From the NCBI GenBank assembly GCA_023383815.1, contig JAHDYG010000007.1, positions 62,001 through 126,000 of the forward strand: a stretch of 64,000 nt of DNA, given 5' to 3'. Positions within the stretch are counted from its first letter, which is position 1; the number at the start of each line of letters is the position of its first letter. This DNA comes from Rhodocyclaceae bacterium. GTDB taxonomy: Bacteria > Pseudomonadota > Gammaproteobacteria > Burkholderiales > Rhodocyclaceae. A program made the translations under genes and the position numbers. The notes under the pieces are model-generated. The model was not told where the DNA came from. It ran no database searches and worked only from the letters and a program-made list of their open reading frames with translations. Of the stretch, positions 50,811 to 63,050 are shown one piece after another.

Positions 50811-52046
50811 ATGAGCACACCGCACGATGTGACCCGTGACACCTTCGACGAACTGATGGTGCCGATCTACGCCCCAGCGCCGTTCATCCCGGTGCGCGGC
50901 GAAGGTTCGCGCCTGTGGGACCAGGACGGCCGCGACTACATCGATTTCGCCGGCGGCATCGCCGTCTCCGGGCTCGGCCACGTCCACCCTGAACTGCTCG
51001 AAGCGCTGCACGAGCAGTCGCGCCGCCTGTGGCACCTCGGCAACGGCTACACCAACGAACCGGTGCTGCGGCTTGCGCGCCAGCTCGTCGAGCGTACCTT
51101 CGCCGACAAGGTGCTGTTCTGCAACTCGGGCGCAGAAGCCAACGAGGCAGCGCTCAAGCTCGCGCGCCGCCACGCCTTCGAGCGCTCGGGCGGGCAGCGC
51201 ACCGAGATCGTGTCATGCGAGCAGTCCTTTCACGGACGCACGCTGTTCACGGTCTCGGTCGGCGGTCAGGCGAAATATCGCGAGGGCTTCGGGCCGCTGC
51301 CCGGCGGCATCCGCCATGTTCCGTTCAATGATCCGGAGGCGGCCAGCGCCGCCATCGGCCCGCACACCTGCGCCGTCATCGTCGAGCCCGTGCAGGGCGA
51401 AGGCGGCGTGATGCCGGCGCGCACCGAATACCTGCGCCACCTGCGCGCACTGTGCGACCGCCATGGCGCATTGCTGGTGTTCGACGAGGTGCAGATCGGC
51501 ATGGGGCGCAGCGGCGCACTCTTCGCCTACATGAAGTACGGCGTCACGCCCGACATCCTGACCGCCGCCAAGGCGCTCGGCAACGGCTTTCCGATCGGCG
51601 CCATGCTCACCCGCAACGACATCGCGACCTCGTTCCAGGTCGGCACGCACGGCACCACCTACGGCGGCAACCCGCTCGCCTGCGCAGTCGCCGGCAAGGT
51701 GCTGGAGATCATGAGCCGGCCCGAGGTGCTGGCCGGCGTCGACGAACGCCACGCCTGGTTCATGGACGGCCTGACCCGCATCAACGAACGCCACGGCGTA
51801 TTCAGCGAGCTGCGCGGCATGGGCCTGCTGCTCGGCGCCCAGCTCGCCCCCGCCTGGGCCGGTCGCTCGAAGGAGTTCGTCACGCTGGGCGCCCGCCACG
51901 GACTGGTGCTGCTGATCGCCGGCCCCGACGTGGTGCGCTTCGCACCCTCGCTGATCATTCCCGAACGCGACGTCGAGGAGGGGCTGCGCCGCTTCGAGCG
52001 CGTCGTCGCCGAGCTCGCCGCATCGGGCGCCCGCGCCGTCGCGTGA
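50811..52046 (+). CDS. astC: Succinylornithine transaminase
   Basis: A 411-residue class III PLP aminotransferase. [17 protein letters not shown] (about residue 103), [15 protein letters not shown] (about 220) and [16 protein letters not shown] with the PLP Lys (about 250) identify the AstC/ArgD group; the AST context selects AstC. The usual DEVQTGxGRTG pattern is varied to [10 protein letters not shown]. It converts succinylornithine and 2-oxoglutarate to succinylglutamate semialdehyde and glutamate. The ATG at 50811 follows a GGAG-type site. Confidence 0.92.
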   Translation: MSTPHDVTRDTFDELMVPIYAPAPFIPVRGEGSRLWDQDGRDYIDFAGGIAVSGLGHVHPELLEALHEQSRRLWHLGNGYTNEPVLRLARQLVERTFADKVLFCNSGAEANEAALKLARRHAFERSGGQRTEIVSCEQSFHGRTLFTVSVGGQAKYREGFGPLPGGIRHVPFNDPEAASAAIGPHTCAVIVEPVQGEGGVMPARTEYLRHLRALCDRHGALLVFDEVQIGMGRSGALFAYMKYGVTPDILTAAKALGNGFPIGAMLTRNDIATSFQVGTHGTTYGGNPLACAVAGKVLEIMSRPEVLAGVDERHAWFMDGLTRINERHGVFSELRGMGLLLGAQLAPAWAGRSKEFVTLGARHGLVLLIAGPDVVRFAPSLIIPERDVEEGLRRFERVVAELAASGARAVA

Positions 52047-52077
52047 AGCGGCACACCGGAACCACGAAGGGGCATCC

Positions 52078-55717
<3,640 letters not shown>

Positions 55718-55731
55718 ACGGAAGGACCGCC

Positions 55732-57090
55732 ATGACGCCCGCCCCCGCCTGCCGCGAAGCGAACTTCGACGGCCTCGTCGGCCCCACCCACAGCTACGCC
55801 GGGCTGTCGTTCGGCAACGTCGCCTCCGAGCGCAACGCTGCCAGCCTCGCCAACCCGCGCGCCGCTGCCCTCCAGGGGCTGGCGAAGATGAAGGCGCTCG
55901 CCGACCTCGGGCTCGCCCAGGCGGTGTTGCCGCCGCACGAGCGCCCCTGTGTCGCAACCCTGCGCCGGCTCGGCTTCGCAGGCAGCGATGCGGCCGTGCT
56001 TGCCGCAGCCGCGCGCGCAGCCCCCGAACTGCTTGCCGCCGCGGCCTCGGCCTCGGCGATGTGGACGGCCAACGCCGCCACCGTCAGCCCGTCGGCCGAC
56101 ACGGCCGACGCCCGCGTCCACTTCACTCCCGCCAACCTCGCCGCAAAGCTGCACCGCGCGATCGAAGCGCCGACCACGGCAACGATCCTGCGCGCCGTGT
56201 TTCCCGACCCGCAGCACTTCGCCCACCACGACCCGCTGCCCGCCACGCCCGCGCTCGGCGACGAAGGCGCGGCCAACCACACCCGGCTGTGCACCACGCA
56301 CGGCGCACCGGGGGTCGAACTCTTCGTCTACGGGCGCAGCGAGTTCGACCGCGACGCGCTTGAGCCGCGCCGCTATCCCGCCCGCCAGACGCGCGAGGCG
56401 AGCGCCGCGGTCGCGCGCCTGCATGGCCTGCGCCCCGAGGCGGTGGTGTTCGCGCAGCAGAACCCGGCTGCGATCGACGCCGGCGTGTTCCACAACGACG
56501 TGATCGCGGTCGGCAGCGAAACCCTGCTCTTCTGCCACGCCGCGGCCTTCACCGACAACGCGGCGGTGTACGAAGCAGTGCGGCGCGCGCTCGCACGCAC
56601 CGGCGGCGCCCTCGAAGTGGTCGAGCTGCGCGAAGACCAGGTACCGCTCGCCGACGCGGTCGCGAGCTACCTCTTCAACAGCCAGCTCCTCGCGCATCCC
56701 GAGGGCGGGCGCCTGCTCGTGGTGCCCGAGGAATGCCGCACCCATCCGCGCGTGTGGAAAACCCTGCAGGGCCTGTGCGGCGCCGGCCGGCCGCTGCGCG
56801 AGGTGCGCGCCTTCGACCTGCGCGAGAGCATGAAGAACGGCGGCGGGCCGGCCTGCCTGCGCCTGCGCGTCGCGCTGACGCCCGCCGAAGCCGCCGCGGT
56901 CGCCCCCGGCGTGTGGCTCGACGAGACGCTCTACACCCGGCTGTGCGCCTGGGTCGATCGCCACTACCGCGACCGCCTCGCCGAGGCCGACCTGGCCGAC
57001 CCGCAACTGCTCGACGAGTCCCGCCGGGCGCTCGACGAACTCACCGCACTGCTCGGGCTCGGCGCCCTGTATCCGTTCCAGCGCGGCTGA
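55732..57090 (+). CDS. astB: N-succinylarginine dihydrolase
   Basis: A 452-residue enzyme of the amidinotransferase-like fold. [20 protein letters not shown] begins it; [13 protein letters not shown] (about residue 255) holds the catalytic His and [13 protein letters not shown] (about 372) the catalytic Cys. It removes two ammonia and CO2 from succinylarginine to give succinylornithine. The gene order astC-aruF-aruG-astD-astB is that of Pseudomonas aru loci. The start follows an AAGGA site. Confidence 0.94.
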   Translation: MTPAPACREANFDGLVGPTHSYAGLSFGNVASERNAASLANPRAAALQGLAKMKALADLGLAQAVLPPHERPCVATLRRLGFAGSDAAVLAAAARAAPELLAAAASASAMWTANAATVSPSADTADARVHFTPANLAAKLHRAIEAPTTATILRAVFPDPQHFAHHDPLPATPALGDEGAANHTRLCTTHGAPGVELFVYGRSEFDRDALEPRRYPARQTREASAAVARLHGLRPEAVVFAQQNPAAIDAGVFHNDVIAVGSETLLFCHAAAFTDNAAVYEAVRRALARTGGALEVVELREDQVPLADAVASYLFNSQLLAHPEGGRLLVVPEECRTHPRVWKTLQGLCGAGRPLREVRAFDLRESMKNGGGPACLRLRVALTPAEAAAVAPGVWLDETLYTRLCAWVDRHYRDRLAEADLADPQLLDESRRALDELTALLGLGALYPFQRG

Positions 57091-57112
57091 TCCGCGGCGG
57101 CGCGGCATCGCG

Positions 57113-57118
57113 TAGAAT
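57113..57118 (+). promoter_or_regulatory. Possible -10 box upstream of the UPF0114 gene
   Basis: TAGAAT lies 35 nt before the ATG at 57153, in the gap after astB. It suggests the membrane protein gene may have its own promoter. Confidence 0.35.
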
Positions 57119-57152
57119 GGCGCGCCTTCCACACGAGCCCGCCCATCCCGTC

Positions 57153-57668
57153 ATGAAACGCATCGAAAACGCGATCGAACACTTCCTGTTCGCCAGCCGC
57201 TGGCTGATGGCACCAATCTATCTCGGCCTCGTGCTGGCGCTGGTGGTGCTGCTGATCAAGTTCGGCAAGGAAGTCTGGCAGCTCTTCAGCCACATCATGA
57301 CGGCGACCGGCGCCGAACTCATCATCGGCGTGCTGTCGCTCGTCGACATCGCGCTGATCATGAGCCTGCTCGTGATCATCATGTTCAGCGGCTACGAGAA
57401 CTTCGTCTCGAAGATGGAAGATCTCCACAGCCACACCGACCGCCCCGACTGGATGGGCCACATCGGCTTTTCCGACCTGAAGATCAAGCTGATCGGCTCG
57501 ATCGTCGCAATCTCCGGGATCGAGCTGCTGAAGGCCTTCATGAACGTCGACAACCTGAGCGACCGGCATCTCGCCTGGATGGTCGGCATCCACCTCACCT
57601 TCATCGTGTCGGGCCTGCTGTACGCGCTGATGGACCGCATCCAGACCGGAGGCGGCGGCGGGCACTGA
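57153..57668 (+). CDS. UPF0114 (YqhA-like) membrane protein
   Basis: A 171-residue membrane protein with about four helices (near residues 18-38, 52-75, 103-122 and 138-158). It contains the family pattern FLFASRWLMAPIYLGL and MFSGYENFVSK. Function is unknown. It follows astB by 62 nt and is convergent with the aminotransferase gene. A glycine-rich tail ends it. Confidence 0.87.
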   Translation: MKRIENAIEHFLFASRWLMAPIYLGLVLALVVLLIKFGKEVWQLFSHIMTATGAELIIGVLSLVDIALIMSLLVIIMFSGYENFVSKMEDLHSHTDRPDWMGHIGFSDLKIKLIGSIVAISGIELLKAFMNVDNLSDRHLAWMVGIHLTFIVSGLLYALMDRIQTGGGGGH

Positions 57669-57698
57669 GCCCGCCCCTGGCCGACTCCCGCGCGCGGC

Positions 57699-58907
57699 TC
57701 AGGCCGCCCGGCGCGCACCGGCGGCGCGGATCACCCCCGCCAGCCGCCTGACGCCTTCCTCGATGCGCGGCGGCGGCACCGTGACAAAGGCCAGGCGCAG
57801 CGCTTCGGCCACCGGCTGGCCGGCATAGAACGGCGCACCGGGCACGAAGGCGACCTTCTCCTCGACGGCCTTCGCGAGCAGCGCGCTCGCATCCATGCCA
57901 CGCGGCAGTTCGACCCACAGGAACATGCCGCCGCGCGGCCGGTTCCAGCGCACGCCTTCGGGCATGTGATGCGTGAGTGCGGCCAGCATCGCCTCGCACT
58001 GTTCGCGGTAGAGGTTGCGGATGGTCGGGATGTGGGTGTCGAGAAAGCCATCGCGCACGACCTCGAACACCGCCTGCTGCGACAGCGTCGCGGTGTGCAG
58101 GTCGGTGGCCTGCTTGGCCTGCACGAGCTTCGCCCGCAGCGCCGGCGGTGCGATGACGTAGCCCAGGCGCAGACCGGGTGCGAGCACCTTCGAGAACGAG
58201 CCCATGTACACGGTGCGCTCGGGTGCCAGCGTGCGGATCGGGGCCGGGGTGCTGCCCTCGTACGAGAGCGCCCCGTAGGGATCGTCTTCGAGGATCAGCA
58301 GATCGAGTTCGCGTGCCCGCTCGACGAGGCGCACCCGCCGCTCGGCCGCGAGCAGGCGCCCGGTGGGGTTCTGGAAATTCGGCAGGCAGTACAGGAACTT
58401 CGCACCGCGCATCGATGCATCGAGCGCCTCGGGCAACAGCCCGTCCTCGTCCGAGGCGACCGGCACGAACTGCGGCTGGAACATCGAGAACGACTGCAGC
58501 GCCCCGAGGTAGGTCGGGGTCTCGACGAGGATGCGGTCGCCCGGATCGACGAGCACCTTGGCGAGCAGGTCGAGCCCCTGCTGCGAGCCCGACACGATCA
58601 GCACATCTTCGGCCGCGACCGGCGCGGCCGGCGTGCCGAGGCGCGCCGCGATCCACTCGCGCAGCGGCGCGTAGCCTTCGGTCGCACTGTACTGCAGGGC
58701 CTCGCGCCCACGCTCGGCGAGCACGCGGTCGAAGGCTTCACGCATGCGCGCGACCGGGAAGGTATCGGGTGCGGGCAGCCCGCCGGCAAACGAGATCACG
58801 TCGGGGCGCTCGGTGATCTTGAGGATCTCGCGGATCGCCGAGCTTTGCAGGGCGCGGGCGCGGCCGGAGAGGCGGGCTTCGAAGTCGGGGGGGAGTTGGC
58901 CTGGCAT
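57699..58907 (-). CDS. PLP-dependent aminotransferase, class I (2-aminoadipate/LysN-like)
   Basis: A 402-residue fold-type I aminotransferase. ISFAGGLPAPDTFP (about residue 38), SGSQQGLDLLAKVL (about 105), CLPNFQNPTGR (about 175), LEDDPYG (about 208) and MGSFSKVLAPGLRLGY with the PLP Lys (about 240) fit the multi-substrate group that includes LysN and aromatic aminotransferases. The substrate cannot be set. The ATG at 58907 begins the homology; the frame is open to 59564. No GntR domain is attached. Confidence 0.88.
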   Translation of the reverse strand: MPGQLPPDFEARLSGRARALQSSAIREILKITERPDVISFAGGLPAPDTFPVARMREAFDRVLAERGREALQYSATEGYAPLREWIAARLGTPAAPVAAEDVLIVSGSQQGLDLLAKVLVDPGDRILVETPTYLGALQSFSMFQPQFVPVASDEDGLLPEALDASMRGAKFLYCLPNFQNPTGRLLAAERRVRLVERARELDLLILEDDPYGALSYEGSTPAPIRTLAPERTVYMGSFSKVLAPGLRLGYVIAPPALRAKLVQAKQATDLHTATLSQQAVFEVVRDGFLDTHIPTIRNLYREQCEAMLAALTHHMPEGVRWNRPRGGMFLWVELPRGMDASALLAKAVEEKVAFVPGAPFYAGQPVAEALRLAFVTVPPPRIEEGVRRLAGVIRAAGARRAA

Positions 58908-59174
58908 GGATGTCACTCGTGGGGAAATCGGGCTTGCGGTCACCGGCCGGCGCCGCGACCTGGCAGAAGTGGAAGTATCCTCGGCCCGGATCGCTGCGGT
59001 CAACGCAGGCGATCGCGCGACCGCTCCGGGCAGGCTGCACTCGTGCCGCGCCCGATGACCGCGGCGCACGCATTGGGCTATGCTTTCCGCGATGCGCTGC
59101 AACCCGCAACCGCGCACCGGCCCGAGCCCTCTCCGTCGCCGCAGGCCGCGGCCCGCCCACGAGGAAACGCACTC

Positions 59175-60170
59175 ATGGAACCGCTCCGTCCCGCCAGCAC
59201 ACCCTGCCCTCCGGCCCCGTGCGGTACGTCCGCACGAACCGACATCGGCACCTGCCGTTCGGTGCGCATCACCTGCATTTCCGAAACCGGCTGGCGCGAC
59301 AACGGCGTCCTGCTCGCCGACATCGAGGCCGGCGGCGGTGTGCACTCGAACCAGTGGGAGATGGCCTGGCATGCCGACAACGGCGCCGGCAGTTCGAGCC
59401 TGATCGAGATCGAGCTCACGGACGGGCGCTGCTTCCGCATCCTGCTCGACGCCGGCTGGAACCCCGACTACATGAGCGAGCGCCTCGCCGCCACCGGCGT
59501 AGACCGCATGCTCGAAGACGGCGGGATCGATCTCCTGATGATCTCGCACGAGCACCTGGATCACCTGTGGGGCCTCGAAGCGGTGCTGCGCCTGCGCCCC
59601 GACATCCCGATCGCACTACCCGCCACCCTCAGCGCCGAAGGCGAAGCCTTCCTGCGCGGCGCGGATCACCGGCGCGCCGGCGCCCGCAACCGCATCGCCC
59701 ACACCGGCCCGCTGCTGCGCCACGCCCCCGGCGCCGTGCACCACCTCGCCGACGGCGTCGCCGCCGTCACCTTCGACCTGCCGATCATGCTCGGCATCCG
59801 CGGCGAGCAGTCGCTGTACGTGAACCTCGCGCAGCACGGCATCGTCTGCATCACCGGCTGCTGCCACCAGACCCTCCCGCGCTTCGCCGATTTCGCGCGC
59901 GACCACCTCGCCGGCGGCGAGCGCCTGCACGGCTTGTACGGCGGTCTGCACATCGCCCCCTTCGGCCCGCTTTCCGAAGAGGCCCGCGCCACCGTCCGCC
60001 AGCTCGGCGACTACGGCTTCCGCAAGGTCGCATGCAACCACTGCACCGGAGCCCAGGCCGTCGGCCTGATGCTCGAACTCGGCTACCCCGTCGTGCGCGG
60101 CAGCGGCCGGTGCGGCTCGCAAAGCGATCTATTCATCGGCAACGGCGATCAGGTCGTGTTTGGCGGTTAA
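59175..60170 (+). CDS. Metallo-beta-lactamase fold hydrolase
   Basis: A 331-residue MBL-fold protein. LMISHEHLDHLWGLEAVL (about residue 118) is the HxHxDH zinc motif; CITGCCHQTL (about 227) and LYGGLHIAPFG (about 257) give further ligands. This layout is that of the group related to the methanopterin-pathway beta-RFAP synthase-like MBL proteins; its function in bacteria is not known. In-frame ATGs upstream (59055) would add a low-complexity stretch. It diverges from the aminotransferase across 267 nt in which I see no other gene. Confidence 0.78.
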   Translation: MEPLRPASTPCPPAPCGTSARTDIGTCRSVRITCISETGWRDNGVLLADIEAGGGVHSNQWEMAWHADNGAGSSSLIEIELTDGRCFRILLDAGWNPDYMSERLAATGVDRMLEDGGIDLLMISHEHLDHLWGLEAVLRLRPDIPIALPATLSAEGEAFLRGADHRRAGARNRIAHTGPLLRHAPGAVHHLADGVAAVTFDLPIMLGIRGEQSLYVNLAQHGIVCITGCCHQTLPRFADFARDHLAGGERLHGLYGGLHIAPFGPLSEEARATVRQLGDYGFRKVACNHCTGAQAVGLMLELGYPVVRGSGRCGSQSDLFIGNGDQVVFGG

Positions 60171-60228
60171 GCGCCTGCAGGACTGAACTTCCACTCCCCC
60201 ACAAAGCGTTCGAGTACAATTCTTTCCA

Positions 60229-60269
60229 ATTCATTCATCTATTCATAAAGCGATTCAACGTTCCATTCA
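60229..60269. repeat. ATTCA repeats at 12-nt spacing upstream of the HipA/YjjJ-like gene
   Basis: ATTCA starts at 60229, 60241, 60253 and 60265, exactly 12 nt apart, with an extra copy at 60233. CAATTC also occurs at 60217 and 60227. The AT-rich stretch stands out from the GC-rich surroundings and ends just before the ATG at 60275. It looks like an operator array; a TACAAT (60215-60220) nearby may be the -10 box. Confidence 0.6.
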
Positions 60270-60274
60270 GACGC

Positions 60275-61591
60275 ATGTCTTCCCACACCGACTCCATTCG
60301 CCTTGGCCTCGCGCACGGACCGATGCCGGCACGCCAGCTTGCCAACCGGCTCGGCACCAGCCAGCCGACGGTCTCGCGTGCCTTGGCGGCGCTCGGCGAC
60401 GAGATCGTGCGCATCGGCTCGGGTCGGTCGGTCCGATATGCCTTGCGCGACCCCGGCCGCGGGCTGGAAGACGTGCCCGTGTATCGCGTCACGGCAGACG
60501 GCACGCTGCGCCGGCTGGGCGTCCTGATCCCGGTGCGGCCCGACGGCTTCGTCATGCGCCAGGAAGACGGTGTGACGCTCTACAGCGAAGGCCTGCCATG
60601 GTGGCTCCTCGACATGCGCCCGCAGGGCTTTCTCGGCCGCGCCTGGGCCGTGCGTCATGCCGCAGCACTGGGATTGCCGCCAGGGCTGAACGAGTGGACC
60701 GACACCCACGCCTTGCGTGCTCTGCTCGCGCACGGAGAAGACGGGATCGGCAACCTGCTGCTGGGAGACCGCGCCCGGGACCGTTTCCTCGCCGCACCGC
60801 CGCCCACCCCGGTCGAATACGCCGACTACCCGGCACTGGCCGATGCCGCCGAACACGGTGATCTGCCGGGCTCCTCCGCCGGAGGCGAACAACCCAAGTT
60901 CGTCACCTTCAACGGCCGCCATGTCCTCGTCAAGTTCTCTTCGCCTGCCGAACACGCCGTGGCCCGCCGCTGGCGCGACCTGCTGGCGGCGGAACACCTC
61001 GCCGCCGAAGTGCTGCGTGTAAGCGGCGTGCCGGCACCGCACTCACGACTGATCGACGTCGGTGGGCGGCGCTTCCTCGAAGTCGAACGCTTCGACCGCA
61101 GCGGTCCCTTCGGGCGCCGCGCGCTTCACTCGCTCGCCGCGCTCGAAGCCGAGTTCATCGGCGACGCCACCACAGCCTGGCCCATCCTCACCGCTCGACT
61201 CGCCTCGCAGCGCACGATCACCCCCGACGCCGCCCAGGGTGCTGCGCTCCTCCACGCATTCGGCACCCTGATCGGCAACTGCGACATGCATCACGGCAAT
61301 CTCTCGTTCGTGAGCGAACATGGCCGCCCTTACGCCCTCGCGCCCGCCTACGACATGCTGCCGATGGCCTTCGCCCCCCGAACCGGCGGCAGCCTGCCCG
61401 ACGCCCTCCCGCCCGCTCGCCTGCATCCTGCCATCGCTCCCGACACCTGGCGCCGCGCGCTGGCGCTCGCCGACGCCTACCTCCGCGTTCTCCATGGCGA
61501 TCCGCGCTTCTCGACCGAATGGGAGGCCTGCCGATCAGCCCTCGCCCATCACGTCGAGGACGCCCGCACGAAGATCGGGCGGCTGGGGTGA
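60275..61591 (+). CDS. HipA-family kinase with N-terminal HTH (YjjJ-like)
   Basis: A 438-residue protein. The N-terminal winged helix (about 8-55: MPARQLANRLGTSQPTVSRAL) is followed by a HipA-type kinase domain with SSAGGEQPKFVTF (about residue 205; P-loop-like), VLVKFSSP (Lys), GNCDMHHGNLSF (catalytic loop, about 332) and APAYDMLPMAF (metal-binding Asp, about 352). It resembles YjjJ of E. coli, a HipA relative without a separate HipB partner. It may phosphorylate a translation factor or tRNA synthetase, by analogy only. The built-in HTH may bind the repeats just upstream. Confidence 0.85.
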   Translation: MSSHTDSIRLGLAHGPMPARQLANRLGTSQPTVSRALAALGDEIVRIGSGRSVRYALRDPGRGLEDVPVYRVTADGTLRRLGVLIPVRPDGFVMRQEDGVTLYSEGLPWWLLDMRPQGFLGRAWAVRHAAALGLPPGLNEWTDTHALRALLAHGEDGIGNLLLGDRARDRFLAAPPPTPVEYADYPALADAAEHGDLPGSSAGGEQPKFVTFNGRHVLVKFSSPAEHAVARRWRDLLAAEHLAAEVLRVSGVPAPHSRLIDVGGRRFLEVERFDRSGPFGRRALHSLAALEAEFIGDATTAWPILTARLASQRTITPDAAQGAALLHAFGTLIGNCDMHHGNLSFVSEHGRPYALAPAYDMLPMAFAPRTGGSLPDALPPARLHPAIAPDTWRRALALADAYLRVLHGDPRFSTEWEACRSALAHHVEDARTKIGRLG

Positions 61592-61875
61592 GCCCGGACG
61601 GCGCCAGCGTCGCATACCGGACGATCTCCCTGAGCGTTGCCGCCTCGACCTCGAACGGAAGGCGAAGCTTCCAGACGAACCCAGTCGGTGCAGCGAGAAC
61701 CTCGCGGGCCTGCATCGGCTGTTCGTCTGGCTGTTCGCGCGAGCCCAGGCTGAACGTTCCGCCCAAGTCGATCTCGGCGACGGTAAAGAGCGCCGTGCCG
61801 GGCGCAATCGCAAAGTTGCAGGAGCGCCGCCAGAACGCACCCGATCAGCACCGCCGGAACAAACCAGAAGTTCAT
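61592..61875 (-). pseudogene. Frameshifted remnant of a DUF6544-like gene
   Basis: On the minus strand an ATG at 61875 overlaps the DUF3820 stop (ATGA) and reads MNFWFVPAVLIGCVLAALLQ, a membrane-anchor-like start. After about residue 21 that frame loses protein character. The next frame then reads NFAIAPGTALFTVAEIDLGG and GTFSLGSREQPDEQPMQARE, like the start of DUF6544 proteins (with PTGFVWKLRLPFEVE after). It then runs into the hipA-like gene end on the other strand with no room for the rest of the domain. I read this as a decayed, 3'-truncated gene. A sequencing error or an unrelated short gene are alternatives. Confidence 0.45.
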
Positions 61876-62093
61876 TGGCCCCGCGCCCTGCGCAAGGGTT
61901 CGAGCAATCCGCCCAGGCCGTTGTGGTCGAGTTCGTGCATCAGCGCGAGCAACTGCCCCAGTTGCCCCGGCGGAAACCCCTTGCGCGCCCACCACGCGAG
62001 ATAATGCCCGGGCAACTGCGCGATCACCCGGCCCTTGTACTTGCCAAAGGGCATCTCGCGGGTAAGCAGCAGTTCCAGGTGTTCAGGATTCAT
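61872..62093 (-). CDS. DUF3820 small protein
   Basis: A 73-residue protein with MPFGKYKGRVIAQLPGHYLAWW (two joined motifs, about residues 15-36) and a hydrophilic C terminus, the pattern of DUF3820, whose members include a putative quorum-sensing-regulated factor. The ATG at 62093 fits the family start; the open frame to 62213 has no homology. It overlaps the decayed gene downstream and diverges from the esterase gene. Confidence 0.8.
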   Translation of the reverse strand: MNPEHLELLLTREMPFGKYKGRVIAQLPGHYLAWWARKGFPPGQLGQLLALMHELDHNGLGGLLEPLRRARGQ

Positions 62094-62175
62094 GAGTTCC
62101 GTCCGTGAGCCATGGCGGTCGCGCCTCGTGCATCGAATGCCGCCTACCCCTACCCGAGACAGAAAGGTGACCCGC

Positions 62176-62880
62176 TTGAACCTTCGCCCCGCCCCCCAAC
62201 CCAGCTTCGACACCGCCCCCCTCGAAGTCGAGACCGGACCCGATCCGCGCTATTCCATCCTCTGGCTGCACGGCCTGGGCGCCGATGGCGGAGACTTCGA
62301 GCCGATTGTCCCAGAACTGGGCCTGCCCGAAACACCCGCCGTACGATTCCTCTTTCCACACGCGCCATACCGCCCGGTCACCTGCAACGGCGGCTACATC
62401 ATGCGCGCCTGGTACGACATCCTCTCGCTCGCCCCCGGCAGCCGCGAAATCGACGAAGCCGGACTGCTCGAATCGCGCACGCTCGTGCGCCAGCTGATCC
62501 AGCGCGAGACCGAACGCGGCATCCCCAGCAACCGCATCTTCCTCGCCGGCTTCTCGCAAGGCGGCGCCGTCGCCACCCTCACCGGCCTCACCCACCCCAC
62601 CCCGCTCGCCGGGCTCATCGCCCTGTCCACCTACCTCCCGAGCCCCAGGCTCCTCGCCGACGAACTCAAAACCGCCAATCGCCACACCCCCATCTTCGCT
62701 GCACACGGCACCGGCGACGACGTCGTCTCACTCGAGCTCGGGCTGCAAGCCATCACCACCCTCCACCAACTCGGCCTCGAACCCCAGTGGCACACCTACG
62801 ACCTGCCGCATTCGGTGAGCCTCGAAGAGATCGCCGATGTCGGCGAATGGCTGAAGGGGTTGTTGGTGCGGGAGGGGTGA
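62176..62880 (+). CDS. Alpha/beta-hydrolase carboxylesterase (phospholipase/carboxylesterase family)
   Basis: A 234-residue esterase. ILWLHGLGADGGDFEPIV (about residue 30), FLAGFSQGGAVATLTG with nucleophile Ser (about 125), HGTGDDVVSLELG with Asp (about 178) and LPHSVSLEEI with His (about 213) give the full triad. The start is probably TTG at 62176, with AAAGGTGA six bases upstream; GTG at 62167 is the alternative. Substrates of this family are short acyl esters. It stands just left of the restriction-modification locus. Confidence 0.87.
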   Translation: MNLRPAPQPSFDTAPLEVETGPDPRYSILWLHGLGADGGDFEPIVPELGLPETPAVRFLFPHAPYRPVTCNGGYIMRAWYDILSLAPGSREIDEAGLLESRTLVRQLIQRETERGIPSNRIFLAGFSQGGAVATLTGLTHPTPLAGLIALSTYLPSPRLLADELKTANRHTPIFAAHGTGDDVVSLELGLQAITTLHQLGLEPQWHTYDLPHSVSLEEIADVGEWLKGLLVREG

Positions 62881-63050
62881 CGGGATGACGGGGAATCGGC
62901 CTGACCGGCCCGTCGGTGCCCGATTTGATATAGTCTGCAATCCGCATAAGGCCGTCCTTCGGACAGTCATTCCAATTTGCATAATCGCAGGATGTTTCAA
63001 ACTCTGGCTCCGTTCCAATAAGAACCCAAACACCAAAGGGCTTGACACCG

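Noticed and set aside
58908-59174. Possible small gene in the gap between the aminotransferase and the metallo-hydrolase
   Set aside because: The frames in this gap are short, Arg-rich and without a start signal or motif.
62940-62990. Possible hsdM promoter with CATAAT at 62980-62985
   Set aside because: The -35 position has no acceptable match at 16-18 nt, so it was not listed as a feature.
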